The translations under genes were made by a program, and so were the position numbers. The notes beneath the pieces were generated by a model. That model saw only the letters and a program-made list of their open reading frames with translations, made no database searches and had not been told where the DNA came from. Of a stretch of DNA of 64,000 bases, positions 8,590-17,553 are shown piece after piece; within the stretch, counting starts at the first letter, position 1; each line of letters starts with the position of its first letter. Source of the DNA: Bdellovibrio sp. (GTDB taxonomy: Bacteria; Bdellovibrionota; Bdellovibrionia; Bdellovibrionales; Bdellovibrionaceae); NCBI GenBank assembly GCA_014376435.1, contig JACMRL010000038.1, positions 41,498 through 105,497 of the forward strand, read 5' to 3'.

Positions 8590-8997
8590 TTAAAGCGTGT
8601 AACGAATTTCAACCGGCACTACGATGTCGGGATGAAGTGACTTCTTCACCGGACAGGCATTGGCCACGTGTTCGATTTTACTGCGATAATCTTCGGGAAT
8701 ATTTTTTGGCATATTGATAACTGTTTTAAGGCTAGCCACGCGACGTGGATTTGGATTCATTTCTTTTTCGACTGAAATTGTCGAATTACTAATATCGTGA
8801 CCATCGCGTTCAGCAACAATCGCGATTGTAGTTAATATACAAGTACCTAAAGCAGCGGCAATTAAATCAGTTGGCGAGAACTTTTCGCCGCGCCCCTGGT
8901 TATCAGTGGGCGCGTCTGTTTCAATAATTGATTGTGAAGGCTCGTGCTTAGCTTTGCAGTGTTTTTCCCCGGTGTAAGTCGCTGTCATTCTGACCAT
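8590..8997 (-). CDS. OsmC-family peroxiredoxin
   Basis: A 135-residue OsmC/Ohr-fold protein. Members reduce organic hydroperoxides using two conserved cysteines, here in ALGTCILTTIA and NACPVKKSLHPD. The acidic/Arg stretch GEKFSPTDLIAAALG is also typical. The start at 8997 follows GAGG at suitable spacing on the minus strand and lies within the last 50 bases of lon, so the two genes overlap and are probably co-transcribed. Whether it is OsmC, Ohr or the less studied YhfA-like branch cannot be settled by eye; the YhfA-like branch is favoured by the NACPVKKSL motif. Confidence 0.85.
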   Translation of the reverse strand: MVRMTATYTGEKHCKAKHEPSQSIIETDAPTDNQGRGEKFSPTDLIAAALGTCILTTIAIVAERDGHDISNSTISVEKEMNPNPRRVASLKTVINMPKNIPEDYRSKIEHVANACPVKKSLHPDIVVPVEIRYTL

Positions 8998-11332
8998 AAA
9001 TTAAATCCTCAGTCCAGTTAGTTAAGTCAATGTTAAGAGCCGCTGAAAGCACTTCGTTAATATGTTCAACGAAGGTGAATTCAATTTGTGACTTTACATC
9101 CTCGGGCACGTCTTTCAAATCTTTTTCATTTCGACGAGACATGATAATTTTATTTACGCCTGAACGATGAGCCGCGATGACTTTTTCTTTAATACCACCG
9201 ACGGGTAGCACTTTACCGCGTAAGCTGATTTCACCGGTCATAGCTAATTTTGAACTGACTGGAGTTCTAGTCACCAGTGAAGCTAAAGAAGTCAGTAAAG
9301 TAATACCGGCTGAAGGACCATCTTTAGGAATCGCTCCGGCTGGCAAATGGATATGAATATCATATCGGCTTAAATCAAAAGTTGGATTTAATGCATGTAA
9401 TCTAGCTTTCACTAAAGATTTAGCAATCGTCGCAGATTCTTTCATCACATCACCCAGCTGTCCCGTTAAGATCAGGTCGCCCTTGCCCGGTACCAGCGCA
9501 GTTTCGATGAATAAAATGTCTCCACCCACCGGTGTCCAAGCCAAGCCCGTAACGGTTCCTGGAGTAGTTAACTGATCGGTCACTTCGTAAGTAAATCTTT
9601 CTGAACCGAAAATATCTTCGATATCAAGTAAATCAACTTTAATGACTTCACTTGATTTTAAAACATTCTCGGCACGAGCTCGACAAACTTCGCCTAATTT
9701 TCTTTGCAGATCACGTACGCCCGCTTCGCGAGTGTAGTGTGAAATCAATTTCAGTAGAGCTTGTTCACTGATTTCAATTTGATCTTTCGTTAAACCATAT
9801 TCTTTTAACTGTTTTGGCCATAAGTGATTTTTAGCAATATGCATTTTTTCGGCAACGGTGTAACCACTTAGATCAATAATTTCCATCCGATCCAGTAACG
9901 GAAGTGGAATTGTATCCAATGAATTTGCCGTCGCAATAAACATCACTTTTGATAAATCAAATGTGGCTTCTAAATAGTGATCGGCAAATGTAGTATTTTG
10001 TTCCGGATCTAAAACCTCCAGCATCGCGGCTGAGGGGTCACCACCGTAGCTACGACTTAATTTATCAATCTCATCCAGTACAAAAACTGCATCGTTTTCG
10101 CCGGCTTTTTTTAATGCAGACAGTATTCGACCAGGTAAAGCGCCAATGTAAGTACGACGATGCCCGCGAATTTCGGATTCATCACGAATTCCTCCTAAGC
10201 TAATGCGTTGATATTTTTTACCAAGAGCTTTCGCCACGCTTTGGCCTAAAGATGTTTTACCGACGCCGGGAGGGCCGACAAATAAAAGAATTGAACCTTT
10301 TTTCTCGTTTTTAATTTTAAGCACCGCTAAATGCTGTAAAATTCTTTTTTTAATTTTATCCATACCATAATGGTCTTCATCTAGAATACGTTTGGCGTCT
10401 TCTAAATCGATATCTTGATCAGGTGAAGATTTATTCCAAGGTAAGGCCAACATAAAATCTAAATGCGAGCGTATCATTTGATATTCAGGCGATTGAGAAT
10501 TTGTGTTCTCTAACTTTTTAAGTTGCAGTTCCGCTAATTCTAAAGCTTCGTTAGCTAAGCCAACCTCGGTAATTTTTTTACGGTAAGTATCAACGATGCT
10601 AGTATCATCACCTTCACCTAATTCTTCTTTGATCGTTTTCATTTGCTCGCGCAAGATATGGTCGCGTTGGTTGGCCCCAATTTTACTGGTTAACTTTTGG
10701 CGAATATCCTGTTGTACGCGTAAGTTTTCTTTAAAATCATTTAATAACGATAATAAATGCATGATACGAATCCGCAAATGAGTCATCTCAAGAATTTTTT
10801 GTTTTTCTTCTAAAGCAATTTCAGAATTAGCGGCCGCCATATGTGATAATAAAGATAAATCTTCAATCGCATCGACCACCTCTTGGACTGATTCAGTATT
10901 GCCTGGAATTAGTTGTAAAACTTCTTTAGAAACTTGTTTTAAACTAGATAATAAAGCAGCCTGCGTTACTTTATCGGCATCAATAACGTCATCTAAGCGC
11001 TCTACAAACGCTTCAAATACATCGCTTTCCGGCCTGAAAGAAGTAGCTTTCATTCGGTAATAACCACGCACCACCACAAAGTAGCCTGAGTCATGATTAC
11101 CTTTAATAGATTCAATTTTACAAAGAGTACCGATGTCGTGTAGATCATCGACGTTCTCAACATTTTTCTCTGGATTTTTTTGCGTTAAAGTAAAAATCCA
11201 ATTATTTTTTTCTTTTGCTAAATCAACTGCGCGCAGACTTTTGTCTCGGCCAACCTTCAGGGCTTGCGTTACCCCGGGATAAATGACGGTGTTTTTCAGC
11301 GGAAGAACTGGGAACGAACCGGTTGGTATCAT
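8948..11332 (-). CDS. lon: ATP-dependent Lon protease
   Basis: A 794-residue cytosolic AAA+ serine protease that degrades damaged and regulatory proteins. The N-terminal substrate-binding LON domain covers about 1-200, with a coiled coil to about 300. The AAA+ module has Walker [10 protein letters not shown] (353-361) and Walker [10 protein letters not shown] (416-424). The C-terminal protease has Ser674 in PKDGPSAG and Lys717 in GGIKEKV, the same 43-residue separation as in E. coli Lon (679/722). The ATG is preceded by AAGGAGATC. The 3' end overlaps the OsmC-family gene by 50 bases in another frame. A TTGACA-like hexamer lies upstream (minus strand, 11399-11404), but no matching -10 box was clear. 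Confidence 0.97.
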   Translation of the reverse strand: MIPTGSFPVLPLKNTVIYPGVTQALKVGRDKSLRAVDLAKEKNNWIFTLTQKNPEKNVENVDDLHDIGTLCKIESIKGNHDSGYFVVVRGYYRMKATSFRPESDVFEAFVERLDDVIDADKVTQAALLSSLKQVSKEVLQLIPGNTESVQEVVDAIEDLSLLSHMAAANSEIALEEKQKILEMTHLRIRIMHLLSLLNDFKENLRVQQDIRQKLTSKIGANQRDHILREQMKTIKEELGEGDDTSIVDTYRKKITEVGLANEALELAELQLKKLENTNSQSPEYQMIRSHLDFMLALPWNKSSPDQDIDLEDAKRILDEDHYGMDKIKKRILQHLAVLKIKNEKKGSILLFVGPPGVGKTSLGQSVAKALGKKYQRISLGGIRDESEIRGHRRTYIGALPGRILSALKKAGENDAVFVLDEIDKLSRSYGGDPSAAMLEVLDPEQNTTFADHYLEATFDLSKVMFIATANSLDTIPLPLLDRMEIIDLSGYTVAEKMHIAKNHLWPKQLKEYGLTKDQIEISEQALLKLISHYTREAGVRDLQRKLGEVCRARAENVLKSSEVIKVDLLDIEDIFGSERFTYEVTDQLTTPGTVTGLAWTPVGGDILFIETALVPGKGDLILTGQLGDVMKESATIAKSLVKARLHALNPTFDLSRYDIHIHLPAGAIPKDGPSAGITLLTSLASLVTRTPVSSKLAMTGEISLRGKVLPVGGIKEKVIAAHRSGVNKIIMSRRNEKDLKDVPEDVKSQIEFTFVEHINEVLSAALNIDLTNWTEDLIYGQNDSDLHRGKTLQS

Positions 11333-11476
11333 AGGATCTCCTTGAAGGTTAAAACCTTATTATTTCCTTGTTGCAAAGGTGAGGCTTGATTTGTAACTGT
11401 CAAGGTGACAATAAAATAGGCGTGGGCCGAAAGAATTTTGGTTGCTAGCCCAAAAGGCTACAGTTATGTTCTCATC

Positions 11477-12379
11477 ATGAACCTATTTAAATTCATATTT
11501 TCTTTATTAGTGGTATTAAATTTATTTTCTTGTACTCAAAATAACGAGTTAGGCAGTAAAAAAAATCCAATTAAATTTTATTTAATCCCCGCGCAAGACA
11601 TGCAGGGCTTAAGTGATAACGGAAAAAAATTGCAAGCCTACCTAACAAAAGATCTAGGTTTAGAAGTCGTCGTTGAGTTACCAATTAGCTACGTCGCGGT
11701 CGTTGAAGCTTTTGGATCTAAGCGAGCGGACGTGGCGATTATCAATACTTTCGGTTATATTTTGGCGAATGAAAAATATGGAGTCGAAGCGAAACTTAAG
11801 TTAGTTAACCGCGGGCGTGATGAATACTACGGGCAAATTATTGCGCGTGTTGATGGACCTAAAAGTATTAAAGAATTAAATGGTAAAAAATTTGCGTTCG
11901 TTGATCCGGCGTCAACCTCGGGTTATATCCTACCACTAAGGTTATTCAAACAAGAAGGTGTCGTGATTAAAGAGCAAGTATTCGCTTCGCGACACGATGC
12001 GGTTGTTACGGCGGTGTATCAGCGACAGGTAGATGCGGGCGCTACTTTCTACACTCCGCCAGACGATGACGGCAGTATTAAAGACGCGCGTATGTTGGTG
12101 AAAACCCAGTATCCAGATGTGTACGATAAAATTAAAATCTTAAAACTGACGGGACCAATTCCGAATGATCCGTTGGCGTTTCGCAAAGATTTACCAGAAG
12201 AATTAAAAAATAAAATTGCCGAGTCTTTGAAAAAATATATTAAGACGGAAGATGGCGCAAAAGTGCTTTTGGATATGTATCATATTACAGATTTCAAAGT
12301 AGCGGCAGATAAAGACTACGATACCGTGCGTGGCTATTTAAAAGATCTGGGGCGCAAAGCCCAAGATTTTATTAAGTGA
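11477..12379 (+). CDS. PhnD-like substrate-binding lipoprotein of an ABC transporter (orphan)
   Basis: A 300-residue periplasmic-binding-protein-fold lipoprotein. The ATG at 11477 gives MNLFKFIFSLLVVLNLFSC, a lipoprotein signal with Cys19 as the acylation site; the in-frame TTG at 11438 would add an unlikely extension. The mature part matches the phosphate/phosphite/phosphonate-binding (PhnD/PtxB) family: ADVAIINTFGYILA, GKKFAFVDPASTSGYILP and RHDAVVTAVYQRQVDAGATF. No permease or ATPase gene is adjacent, so its transporter is encoded elsewhere or it acts alone as a sensor or binding protein. A weak 6-bp hairpin (12376-12392) overlaps the stop codon and may end transcription. Confidence 0.82.
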   Translation: MNLFKFIFSLLVVLNLFSCTQNNELGSKKNPIKFYLIPAQDMQGLSDNGKKLQAYLTKDLGLEVVVELPISYVAVVEAFGSKRADVAIINTFGYILANEKYGVEAKLKLVNRGRDEYYGQIIARVDGPKSIKELNGKKFAFVDPASTSGYILPLRLFKQEGVVIKEQVFASRHDAVVTAVYQRQVDAGATFYTPPDDDGSIKDARMLVKTQYPDVYDKIKILKLTGPIPNDPLAFRKDLPEELKNKIAESLKKYIKTEDGAKVLLDMYHITDFKVAADKDYDTVRGYLKDLGRKAQDFIK

Positions 12380-12401
12380 ATTTGTTATTCACAAAATATT
12401 T

Positions 12402-13784
12402 TTATAAAGCCATCTGCGCAACAAAAGATTCAACCATCGTACGAGCTGAACTAAAGAAAAGCCCCATTCCAAAAATCAGCAGCGAACTGCCAATACGAAC
12501 GTGACGATTAATTGTATCGCTCGTGTACGAGTAAATAAGCATTTGAATTCCAAAAACAGAATCATTCACCACGCGAGTCATAAAACTAATAAATACGGTG
12601 AAAGTTTTTTTCATCATACGAATCGGTTTTGATTTAGAGCCCAAAAGTTTAGGCTTAGCTAAAAATTCTTTTTTAAATTGTTCGCGTCCTTCGACGGATA
12701 AAATAATTAATCCGGCTACGATAAAAGCTCCATCAAAAGGAAATGTAATTAGTAAAAATCCAACCAAGTATCTAATAAAAGAGTACAGACTAAAGAAAAA
12801 GCGACTGGCTGCAGACAAAACGCTATTCACAAACGAGCTTCCGCGTTCATTAAAAATTTCTACGGGCTCAGTGAATAATTTTTTAAACCGAGTCGTTAAA
12901 CCGGCGCGGGCAATTTCACGTTTAGTTCTTTCGGCATCTTCGGTTAATCCACTACGTGTTTCATATTTGTATTTAAAGATGCGCGCTTTGGTTAAGGCTT
13001 TTTCATCTTTGCGCAAGCTATAAATCTCGTAGGCATTTTTAGAAAGACGCACATAAAGCTGATTGGTGATATCGCGAAAAATAATCGGGTTAGTGCCTTT
13101 ACGTAAAGCTAACATTGAATAAGAGGCTAGAAACTTTTCGATACGTTTGCGGTAGTCATCCCGTTTTTCGCTTAGCCAAACGCCGCGCAATTTTTGATTA
13201 CCTAACTCAACTAAGTCGACCGGATAGTTCTGAAAATAAGCCCAGATGTAGTCCCACCAGAAATCCGTCATGGTTACTAAACTTTTTTGATCACTGGTTA
13301 CAATACGGCCTTGTTCTAGAATTAGATTGGTTAAAACATTATACCCGTCTTGTGGAAAACCAACCTGAACTTTTTTAATTGATTCTACGGTATGTAGCAT
13401 GCCAATGAACGCAGTTTGAAAATAGTTGCGTAAGAAAACTTGGTTTTTAATTTTAGAATAATATTTGCGATGCAATCGTAGTAGTGAATTGGTATCATGA
13501 GTTAATTCTGAAAGTGTTAGGTAAGGCTCAGAAACATTTGGTCTTAAATGCGTTTGATATTCTAAATCAAAATACTCTGCGGCAAAACCACCATCTAAAT
13601 TATACGGATTTGAAACCTTGATAAAGACTTCGTCAAAATAAGCCATTACGGATTGGCCCGAGGTTATATATTTATCCAGTTTATTTTCGGCAAAAATTTT
13701 ACGAACTTCAGACAGTTTTAAATTCTGCGTAAATCCTACGGAAGAAAAAAATAAGAATGAAAAAACAAGAAAAAAAACCCTCAT
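12402..13784 (-). CDS. Membrane protein of unknown function with signal peptide
   Basis: I do not recognise a family. The 460-residue product begins with a signal peptide (MRVFFLVFSFLFFSSVGFTQ). A long periplasmic, mostly helical region follows (about 21-320, Tyr/Phe-rich), then membrane segments around residues 330-370 (FFFSLYSFIRYLVGFLLITFPFDGAFIVAG), 390-405 and 430-450. It is convergent with the PhnD-like gene and lies downstream of lexA on the same strand, separated by a structured spacer. A role in the envelope is all that can be inferred. Confidence 0.7.
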   Translation of the reverse strand: MRVFFLVFSFLFFSSVGFTQNLKLSEVRKIFAENKLDKYITSGQSVMAYFDEVFIKVSNPYNLDGGFAAEYFDLEYQTHLRPNVSEPYLTLSELTHDTNSLLRLHRKYYSKIKNQVFLRNYFQTAFIGMLHTVESIKKVQVGFPQDGYNVLTNLILEQGRIVTSDQKSLVTMTDFWWDYIWAYFQNYPVDLVELGNQKLRGVWLSEKRDDYRKRIEKFLASYSMLALRKGTNPIIFRDITNQLYVRLSKNAYEIYSLRKDEKALTKARIFKYKYETRSGLTEDAERTKREIARAGLTTRFKKLFTEPVEIFNERGSSFVNSVLSAASRFFFSLYSFIRYLVGFLLITFPFDGAFIVAGLIILSVEGREQFKKEFLAKPKLLGSKSKPIRMMKKTFTVFISFMTRVVNDSVFGIQMLIYSYTSDTINRHVRIGSSLLIFGMGLFFSSARTMVESFVAQMAL

Positions 13785-13822
13785 ATAGATATTTTGCAGA
13801 GAGCAGAAGGGAAGAACAAGTC

Positions 13823-13875
13823 GAGGAGAAGATAGAGTCTAGGAAAGATTTTCCTAACAACTAAAGCTTCTCCTC
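13823..13875. repeat. Nested inverted repeats downstream of lexA
   Basis: An outer 9-bp perfect inverted repeat (GAGGAGAAG at 13823-13831 with CTTCTCCTC at 13867-13875) encloses an inner 7-bp repeat (TAGGAAA at 13840-13846 with TTTCCTA at 13850-13856). It begins 7 bases after the lexA stop on the minus strand. No U-run follows the hairpin, so it is not a textbook intrinsic terminator. It may be a processed or Rho-related 3' structure or may shape translation of the next gene. Confidence 0.5.
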
Positions 13876-13881
13876 AAGAAA

Positions 13882-14622
13882 TTAATACGATCGCATCAGG
13901 GCTCGAACCAGTCCCTTGATTTCAACCTGGCTGGCTGAATACCACATCGATGTTAAGCGTTTATTCGCCGGACGTAGTTCAATCAGTTTACCAAGTTCGG
14001 GCGTCGCTGGATTTGCTTTGTGAAAGTAACGTTTTACCGTCGCTTCTTCTTCAACACTAGCCACCACGAGGTCTCCATCACGCGCTTCTTTACGTGATTG
14101 AATAACTAAGGTGTCTCCATCGAAGATACCTTCTTCAATCATCGAATCACCTTCTACGCGAAGGGCAAAAAGATCTTTCGCGCTTTTGATTAAATTGCGA
14201 GGAATATCAATAAATTCATTTTCAGTAATGCGTTCGATGGGTTGACCCGCGGCGACCCGACCTAAAAAAGGTATAGGCAGAACCTTCGAATGATCTTCAT
14301 AGCTTGGGGAAGACTGACCGAAAGGGACACGAGAAGGTTCTGCCGGCACCTGTAATCGCTCAATTAAATCTTTATGAAAGTCACCGGCTGAGTGAAGAAT
14401 TTGGATCGCTCTTTTTTGATTTTGCGGAATCAATAAATAGCCTTTCGTAGAAAGTTGCTTCAAATAATTCTGCACTGAATTGAAAGAAGCAAATCCGAAG
14501 TGATCGCAGATCTCTTGGTAAGACGGTGAAATGCCTTTGGACAAGAGTTCAGTCTCAATAAATTGCAGAACTGCTTTCTCTTTAGCCGATAATGAGGGGA
14601 GGGGCGAATTGAGTTTTTTCAT
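13882..14622 (-). CDS. lexA: LexA repressor, SOS regulator
   Basis: A 246-residue transcription repressor and self-cleaving S24 peptidase. The winged-helix domain is at about residues 12-70. After a rather long linker the catalytic domain shows the cleavage site Ala125-Gly126 (VAAGQPI), Ser160 in VEGDSMIEEG and the general base Lys197 in TVKRYF. RecA filaments trigger cleavage after DNA damage. The gene is preceded directly by a LexA-type operator, so it represses itself. No Shine-Dalgarno sequence is visible before the ATG. The product is longer than the roughly 200 residues of E. coli LexA, owing mainly to the linker. Confidence 0.96.
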   Translation of the reverse strand: MKKLNSPLPSLSAKEKAVLQFIETELLSKGISPSYQEICDHFGFASFNSVQNYLKQLSTKGYLLIPQNQKRAIQILHSAGDFHKDLIERLQVPAEPSRVPFGQSSPSYEDHSKVLPIPFLGRVAAGQPIERITENEFIDIPRNLIKSAKDLFALRVEGDSMIEEGIFDGDTLVIQSRKEARDGDLVVASVEEEATVKRYFHKANPATPELGKLIELRPANKRLTSMWYSASQVEIKGLVRALMRSY

Positions 14623-14623
14623 A

Positions 14624-14650
14624 CATATAAGTTACACTGTAATTTATATG
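14624..14650. promoter_or_regulatory. LexA operator (SOS box) of lexA
   Basis: The core TTACACTGTAA (14632-14642) fits TTAC-N3-GTAA, the Bdellovibrio LexA motif known from the literature. It is embedded in a longer near-perfect palindrome with arms CATATAA (14624-14630) and TTATATG (14644-14650). The palindrome ends one base before the lexA start codon. A TTGACT hexamer on the minus strand (14653-14658) may be the -35 element. Confidence 0.85.
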
Positions 14651-14674
14651 TAAGTCAATAGGGTCTAGCCTTAA

Positions 14675-14842
14675 TCAATTATTTTTAACTAATCTTTTCG
14701 AATCAGCAGGTTGGGCAGGTTTTTCGGATTGAGCGGAAGCAGTTTGTCGGTGGGGCATTACTGAGCAATTTTGAAAAAACAAGAGCAAAATCGGATTTGC
14801 AATGAAAAGAATTGCTAAGATGAAACTGCTTTTAGTCGCCAT
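14675..14842 (-). CDS. Small lipoprotein / membrane-anchored peptide (55 aa)
   Basis: A short gene of 55 residues that reads MATKSSFILAILFIANP, then a hydrophobic run and FFQNCS. The Cys at residue 26 sits at the end of a hydrophobic signal, in a lipobox-like position of the style common in Bdellovibrio lipoproteins. The tail is Gln/Ala/Pro/Lys-rich and hydrophilic (SAQSEKPAQPADSKR). The ATG has an excellent AGGAGG seven bases upstream, and the TGA at 14675-14677 closes the frame. It lies immediately upstream of lexA on the same strand, so read-through into the lexA promoter is possible. Function unknown. Confidence 0.6.
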   Translation of the reverse strand: MATKSSFILAILFIANPILLLFFQNCSVMPHRQTASAQSEKPAQPADSKRLVKNN

Positions 14843-14935
14843 GAATGTGCCTCCTGACCTTAGGTCTAGTTACTTTTCGGTGAAGTCCGAAAAAACATGA
14901 GGACTTTTTTCATCTGTTATGTTGAACTTCCCAAA

Positions 14936-15754
14936 ATGTTTCGTTTTATGTGTCTTTTATTACTTTGTGTTTCAGCGGAAGCTCAGTCCGAGTCGGTCTC
15001 TTTGAGACAGTCTTGTCTAAATTCTTTAGGCGTTTATAAAAGCTATTTTAAACAAGAAGCTTTAGACGAAATTTGTGTGCAAGTTGAAAAAAAAGAAGGC
15101 TGTGCCAGCGTCAGTGGCGCACCAATTTTTCACTTGGATAGAAAAAGTAAACTAGAACAACCTAAGAAAATATTGGTGATGAGCTTGATTCATGGGGATG
15201 AAACTCCGGCGGGTTCGCTAGGACGTTTTTGGATGGAACGCCTGATGAAAGTGGATGCGCGCAATACGTGGCGTATCATTCCGGTGGTAAACCCTGACGG
15301 TGTTAAAAATAAAACGCGTACTAATCAAAAAGGTGTCGATCTGAATCGTAATTTTCCAACTGTGGATTGGACGGCCGATGCCGTTAAGATGTGGGAAAAG
15401 AAAGAACAAAAAGCCGTTCGCAAATTTCCTGGCTTTGCCCCGGGTGGCGAACCCGAAGTTCAATGTATCATTCAGCACTTAGAAGAATTCAAACCTGACT
15501 TTGTAGTTTCAATTCACACACCTTTAAACGTACTTGATTTTGATGGTCCTAAATTGAAAAAAGCGCCGTCGTATTTTTATTTGCCTTGGAAAAGTTTAGG
15601 TAATTTTCCTGGTAGTTTGGGCCGTTATTTATGGGTGGAGCGTAATACACCCGTATTAACCACCGAGCTAAAAAGTACCTTGCCCGCAGACGCAGTGGCA
15701 TTCGAGCAGCTACAAGACCTAATCGGTACTTTAGTTAAAGCCGACCTTAAGTAA
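14936..15754 (+). CDS. Secreted M14-family zinc carboxypeptidase (MpaA-like)
   Basis: A zinc peptidase of 273 residues. MFRFMCLLLLCVSAEA is a signal peptide from the ATG at 14936; an upstream in-frame ATG at 14897 would put a charged extension before it. Zinc ligands and catalytic residues are visible: HGDE (HxxE) in SLIHGDETPAG, NPDGVKN and GVDLNRNFP for substrate binding, His in VVSIHTPL, and the catalytic Glu in TTELKST. M14 enzymes of this type (MpaA) cut D-glutamyl-diaminopimelate bonds in murein peptides. A periplasmic or exported murein or protein peptidase role suits a predator, but the substrate is inferred. The 3' end overlaps the convergent HAMP gene by 8 bases. Confidence 0.82.
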   Translation: MFRFMCLLLLCVSAEAQSESVSLRQSCLNSLGVYKSYFKQEALDEICVQVEKKEGCASVSGAPIFHLDRKSKLEQPKKILVMSLIHGDETPAGSLGRFWMERLMKVDARNTWRIIPVVNPDGVKNKTRTNQKGVDLNRNFPTVDWTADAVKMWEKKEQKAVRKFPGFAPGGEPEVQCIIQHLEEFKPDFVVSIHTPLNVLDFDGPKLKKAPSYFYLPWKSLGNFPGSLGRYLWVERNTPVLTTELKSTLPADAVAFEQLQDLIGTLVKADLK

Positions 15755-16232
15755 ATTTATTTACTTTGTCTGATTTATCTTTTTGGCTCAGCTGAATTGA
15801 TTCATTGATTAGCTCTGCAAAATCTTGAATCTTATCTTTTTTGCGAAGAACAACTTTGTTGAATACTCCGGTCCGGACATAATTTTCTAACTGACGACGG
15901 ATATTGTAAAGTGGACCAGCGATCATATTACTTATGCGCAACCAAGCGTAGAAAATCAGACCAAATACAAAAAAAACGCCAATGATTAAGTAAACAAAGT
16001 AAATCCAAATAAACTCTGACAACATTGCAAACATTCGGGGAATATACGCAAGGTCTGCCTCGATCGCTAAATTACGTACCGTAGAAATAAAAATAAAACC
16101 CGCTCCAGAAACCACCATCACCGTTAATAAATTACTCCAAAAAATAATTTTAAACATTTCAATTTGAATATCTTTATAGATAAGTAATTTTTTACGACGA
16201 TTCAGTTTTTTCTCGGGAGGCTGGTTTGTCAT
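15747..16232 (-). CDS. HAMP-domain membrane protein without an output domain
   Basis: A 161-residue inner-membrane protein. A basic N-terminus is followed by two membrane helices (about 27-50 and 72-95) and then a HAMP linker (ISNMIAGPLYNIRRQLENYV...DKIQDFAELINESIQ, about 96-145) with its conserved Pro and the DEL/AEL-type turn. It stops there, with no kinase, cyclase or methyl-accepting domain. The periplasmic loop is only about 20 residues. It may partner with a separate signalling protein; none is encoded next door. The downstream neighbour on the other strand is the M14 peptidase (8-base overlap), and the S30EA-like gene lies 77 bases upstream on the same strand. Confidence 0.72.
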   Translation of the reverse strand: MTNQPPEKKLNRRKKLLIYKDIQIEMFKIIFWSNLLTVMVVSGAGFIFISTVRNLAIEADLAYIPRMFAMLSEFIWIYFVYLIIGVFFVFGLIFYAWLRISNMIAGPLYNIRRQLENYVRTGVFNKVVLRKKDKIQDFAELINESIQLSQKDKSDKVNKFT

Positions 16233-16309
16233 GTTATAACCTTAGGTTTAACTATTTTAATAAGCAAGTGGGCGGAAGTTAACTTTCGATATCCGGACTG
16301 TATTAAGAT

Positions 16310-16732
16310 TTAGTGAACGGGTTTATGATCTGATGCCTGCTGAATTGCCCGCAGGCGGTCTTGCGAACTTTCTAATTCATTCTGAATTTCAATTAATTGA
16401 GATAATAGATTTTCTTTAGCCAAACGAATCGCGGCAAAAATATCATTATCGTAAGCTTCGGCCTCAATCGAGGTATCTTTATCTTTCAGAATGACTGCAA
16501 TACGAAATTTGAAGTCTGAAACCCCCGCGTTTTGATCTTCATTTTCGCTAGCTTCGTCTGGATTTTGTGAGGTGTAGACACCGTTTGGGTCGCGCGCGAT
16601 CACCATCACCAAAGTTTCGGGGGTGACGAATGGGTTAAAATCCATCATCTGCTGATAGATATATGATTTTACTTCCGTATCGCTTTCAATCAGATCCAGG
16701 GTGTTCTTCAGAAAGTTTTTCTTTTGAGACAT
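16310..16732 (-). CDS. S30EA/HPF-like hypothetical protein
   Basis: A 140-residue soluble protein. The second half (FRIAVILKDKDTSIEAEAYDNDIFAAIRLAKENLLSQL, about 76-112) resembles the strand-helix unit of ribosome hibernation factors (VxLxxxxxxxxAexxxxDxyaAIDxAxdKLxxQL), followed by a charged helix (IEIQNELESSQDRLRA). The first half is not recognisably HPF and has an acidic insert (NPDEASENEDQN). It could be a divergent ribosome-associated factor, but the assignment is by eye only. No membrane segment or signal peptide. Confidence 0.5.
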   Translation of the reverse strand: MSQKKNFLKNTLDLIESDTEVKSYIYQQMMDFNPFVTPETLVMVIARDPNGVYTSQNPDEASENEDQNAGVSDFKFRIAVILKDKDTSIEAEAYDNDIFAAIRLAKENLLSQLIEIQNELESSQDRLRAIQQASDHKPVH

Positions 16733-16884
16733 ACGTACCTGCCTTTCTGAGGTTCAAATGAATACCAGAATATCATGTGGATTCGAACTTCTAAAGTCCT
16801 ACGGACCCAAGTCTTTTCAAATATTTTTAGACTCAATTAATCAAAGAGTGTGTCTCGACTTAGGTCGATGTATCATGTCGAGAT

Positions 16885-17553
16885 ATGTCTGAAATTAAAT
16901 TGCATTTGTCTTGGCTAAAGTATTTAAAGGGTGAATTTGAAGCTGATTATATGATTCAGTTAAAAAAGTTTTTAAAATGCGAATACGACGCTAAAAAAAT
17001 TATTTATCCGAAAGCATCTGAATATTTTAATGCGCTTGAGCATACTCATTTAGATAACGTGAAAGTTGTTTTACTGGGTCAAGATCCCTATCATGGCGCC
17101 GGCCAGGGGCACGGCTTATGTTTTTCAGTTCGTGAGGGAGTTCGTTTTCCCCCATCGCTAATGAATATATTCAAAGAATTAAAAACGGATGTGGGAGCCG
17201 AAGTTCCCAAAAGCGGCGATCTAACCCGTTGGGCTGATCAAGGTGTGTTGATGTTAAATAGTGTTTTAACCGTTGAAGATGGTAAAGCAGCCGCGCATCA
17301 GAAAAAAGGGTGGGAGCAGTTTACCGATAAAATTATTTCGGTGGTCAACGAAGAATGTGATCATGTCGTTTTTATATTATGGGGAGCTTACGCGCAGAAA
17401 AAAGCGGCTTTCGTCGATCGTACAAAACATTTAGTGCTAGAGAGTGTGCATCCGTCGCCGTTATCGTCGCATCGCGGTTTTTTTGGCTCAAAACCTTTTT
17501 CTCAAGCAAATGCTTTTTTAAAGAAGCATGGATTGAAAGAAATTAAATGGTAA
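16885..17553 (+). CDS. ung: Uracil-DNA glycosylase, family 1
   Basis: A 222-residue base-excision repair enzyme that removes uracil from DNA. The water-activating motif GQDPYHGAGQGHGLCFSV has Asp67, and the minor-groove Leu loop is present as HPSPLSSHRGFFG near the C-terminus with its catalytic His. The length matches E. coli Ung (229). It is a single-gene unit with no overlap with neighbours, and no LexA box was seen upstream. Confidence 0.97.
   Translation: MSEIKLHLSWLKYLKGEFEADYMIQLKKFLKCEYDAKKIIYPKASEYFNALEHTHLDNVKVVLLGQDPYHGAGQGHGLCFSVREGVRFPPSLMNIFKELKTDVGAEVPKSGDLTRWADQGVLMLNSVLTVEDGKAAAHQKKGWEQFTDKIISVVNEECDHVVFILWGAYAQKKAAFVDRTKHLVLESVHPSPLSSHRGFFGSKPFSQANAFLKKHGLKEIKW

Noticed and set aside
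11333..11476. Heat-shock operator (CIRCE) or sigma-32 site before lon
   Set aside because: No inverted repeat or matching hexamer pair could be made; only a TTGACA-like hexamer without a -10 box.
16788..16800. GATTCGAAC, like the T-loop of a minus-strand tRNA
   Set aside because: The flanking 5-base stems do not pair and no anticodon or acceptor stem could be built.
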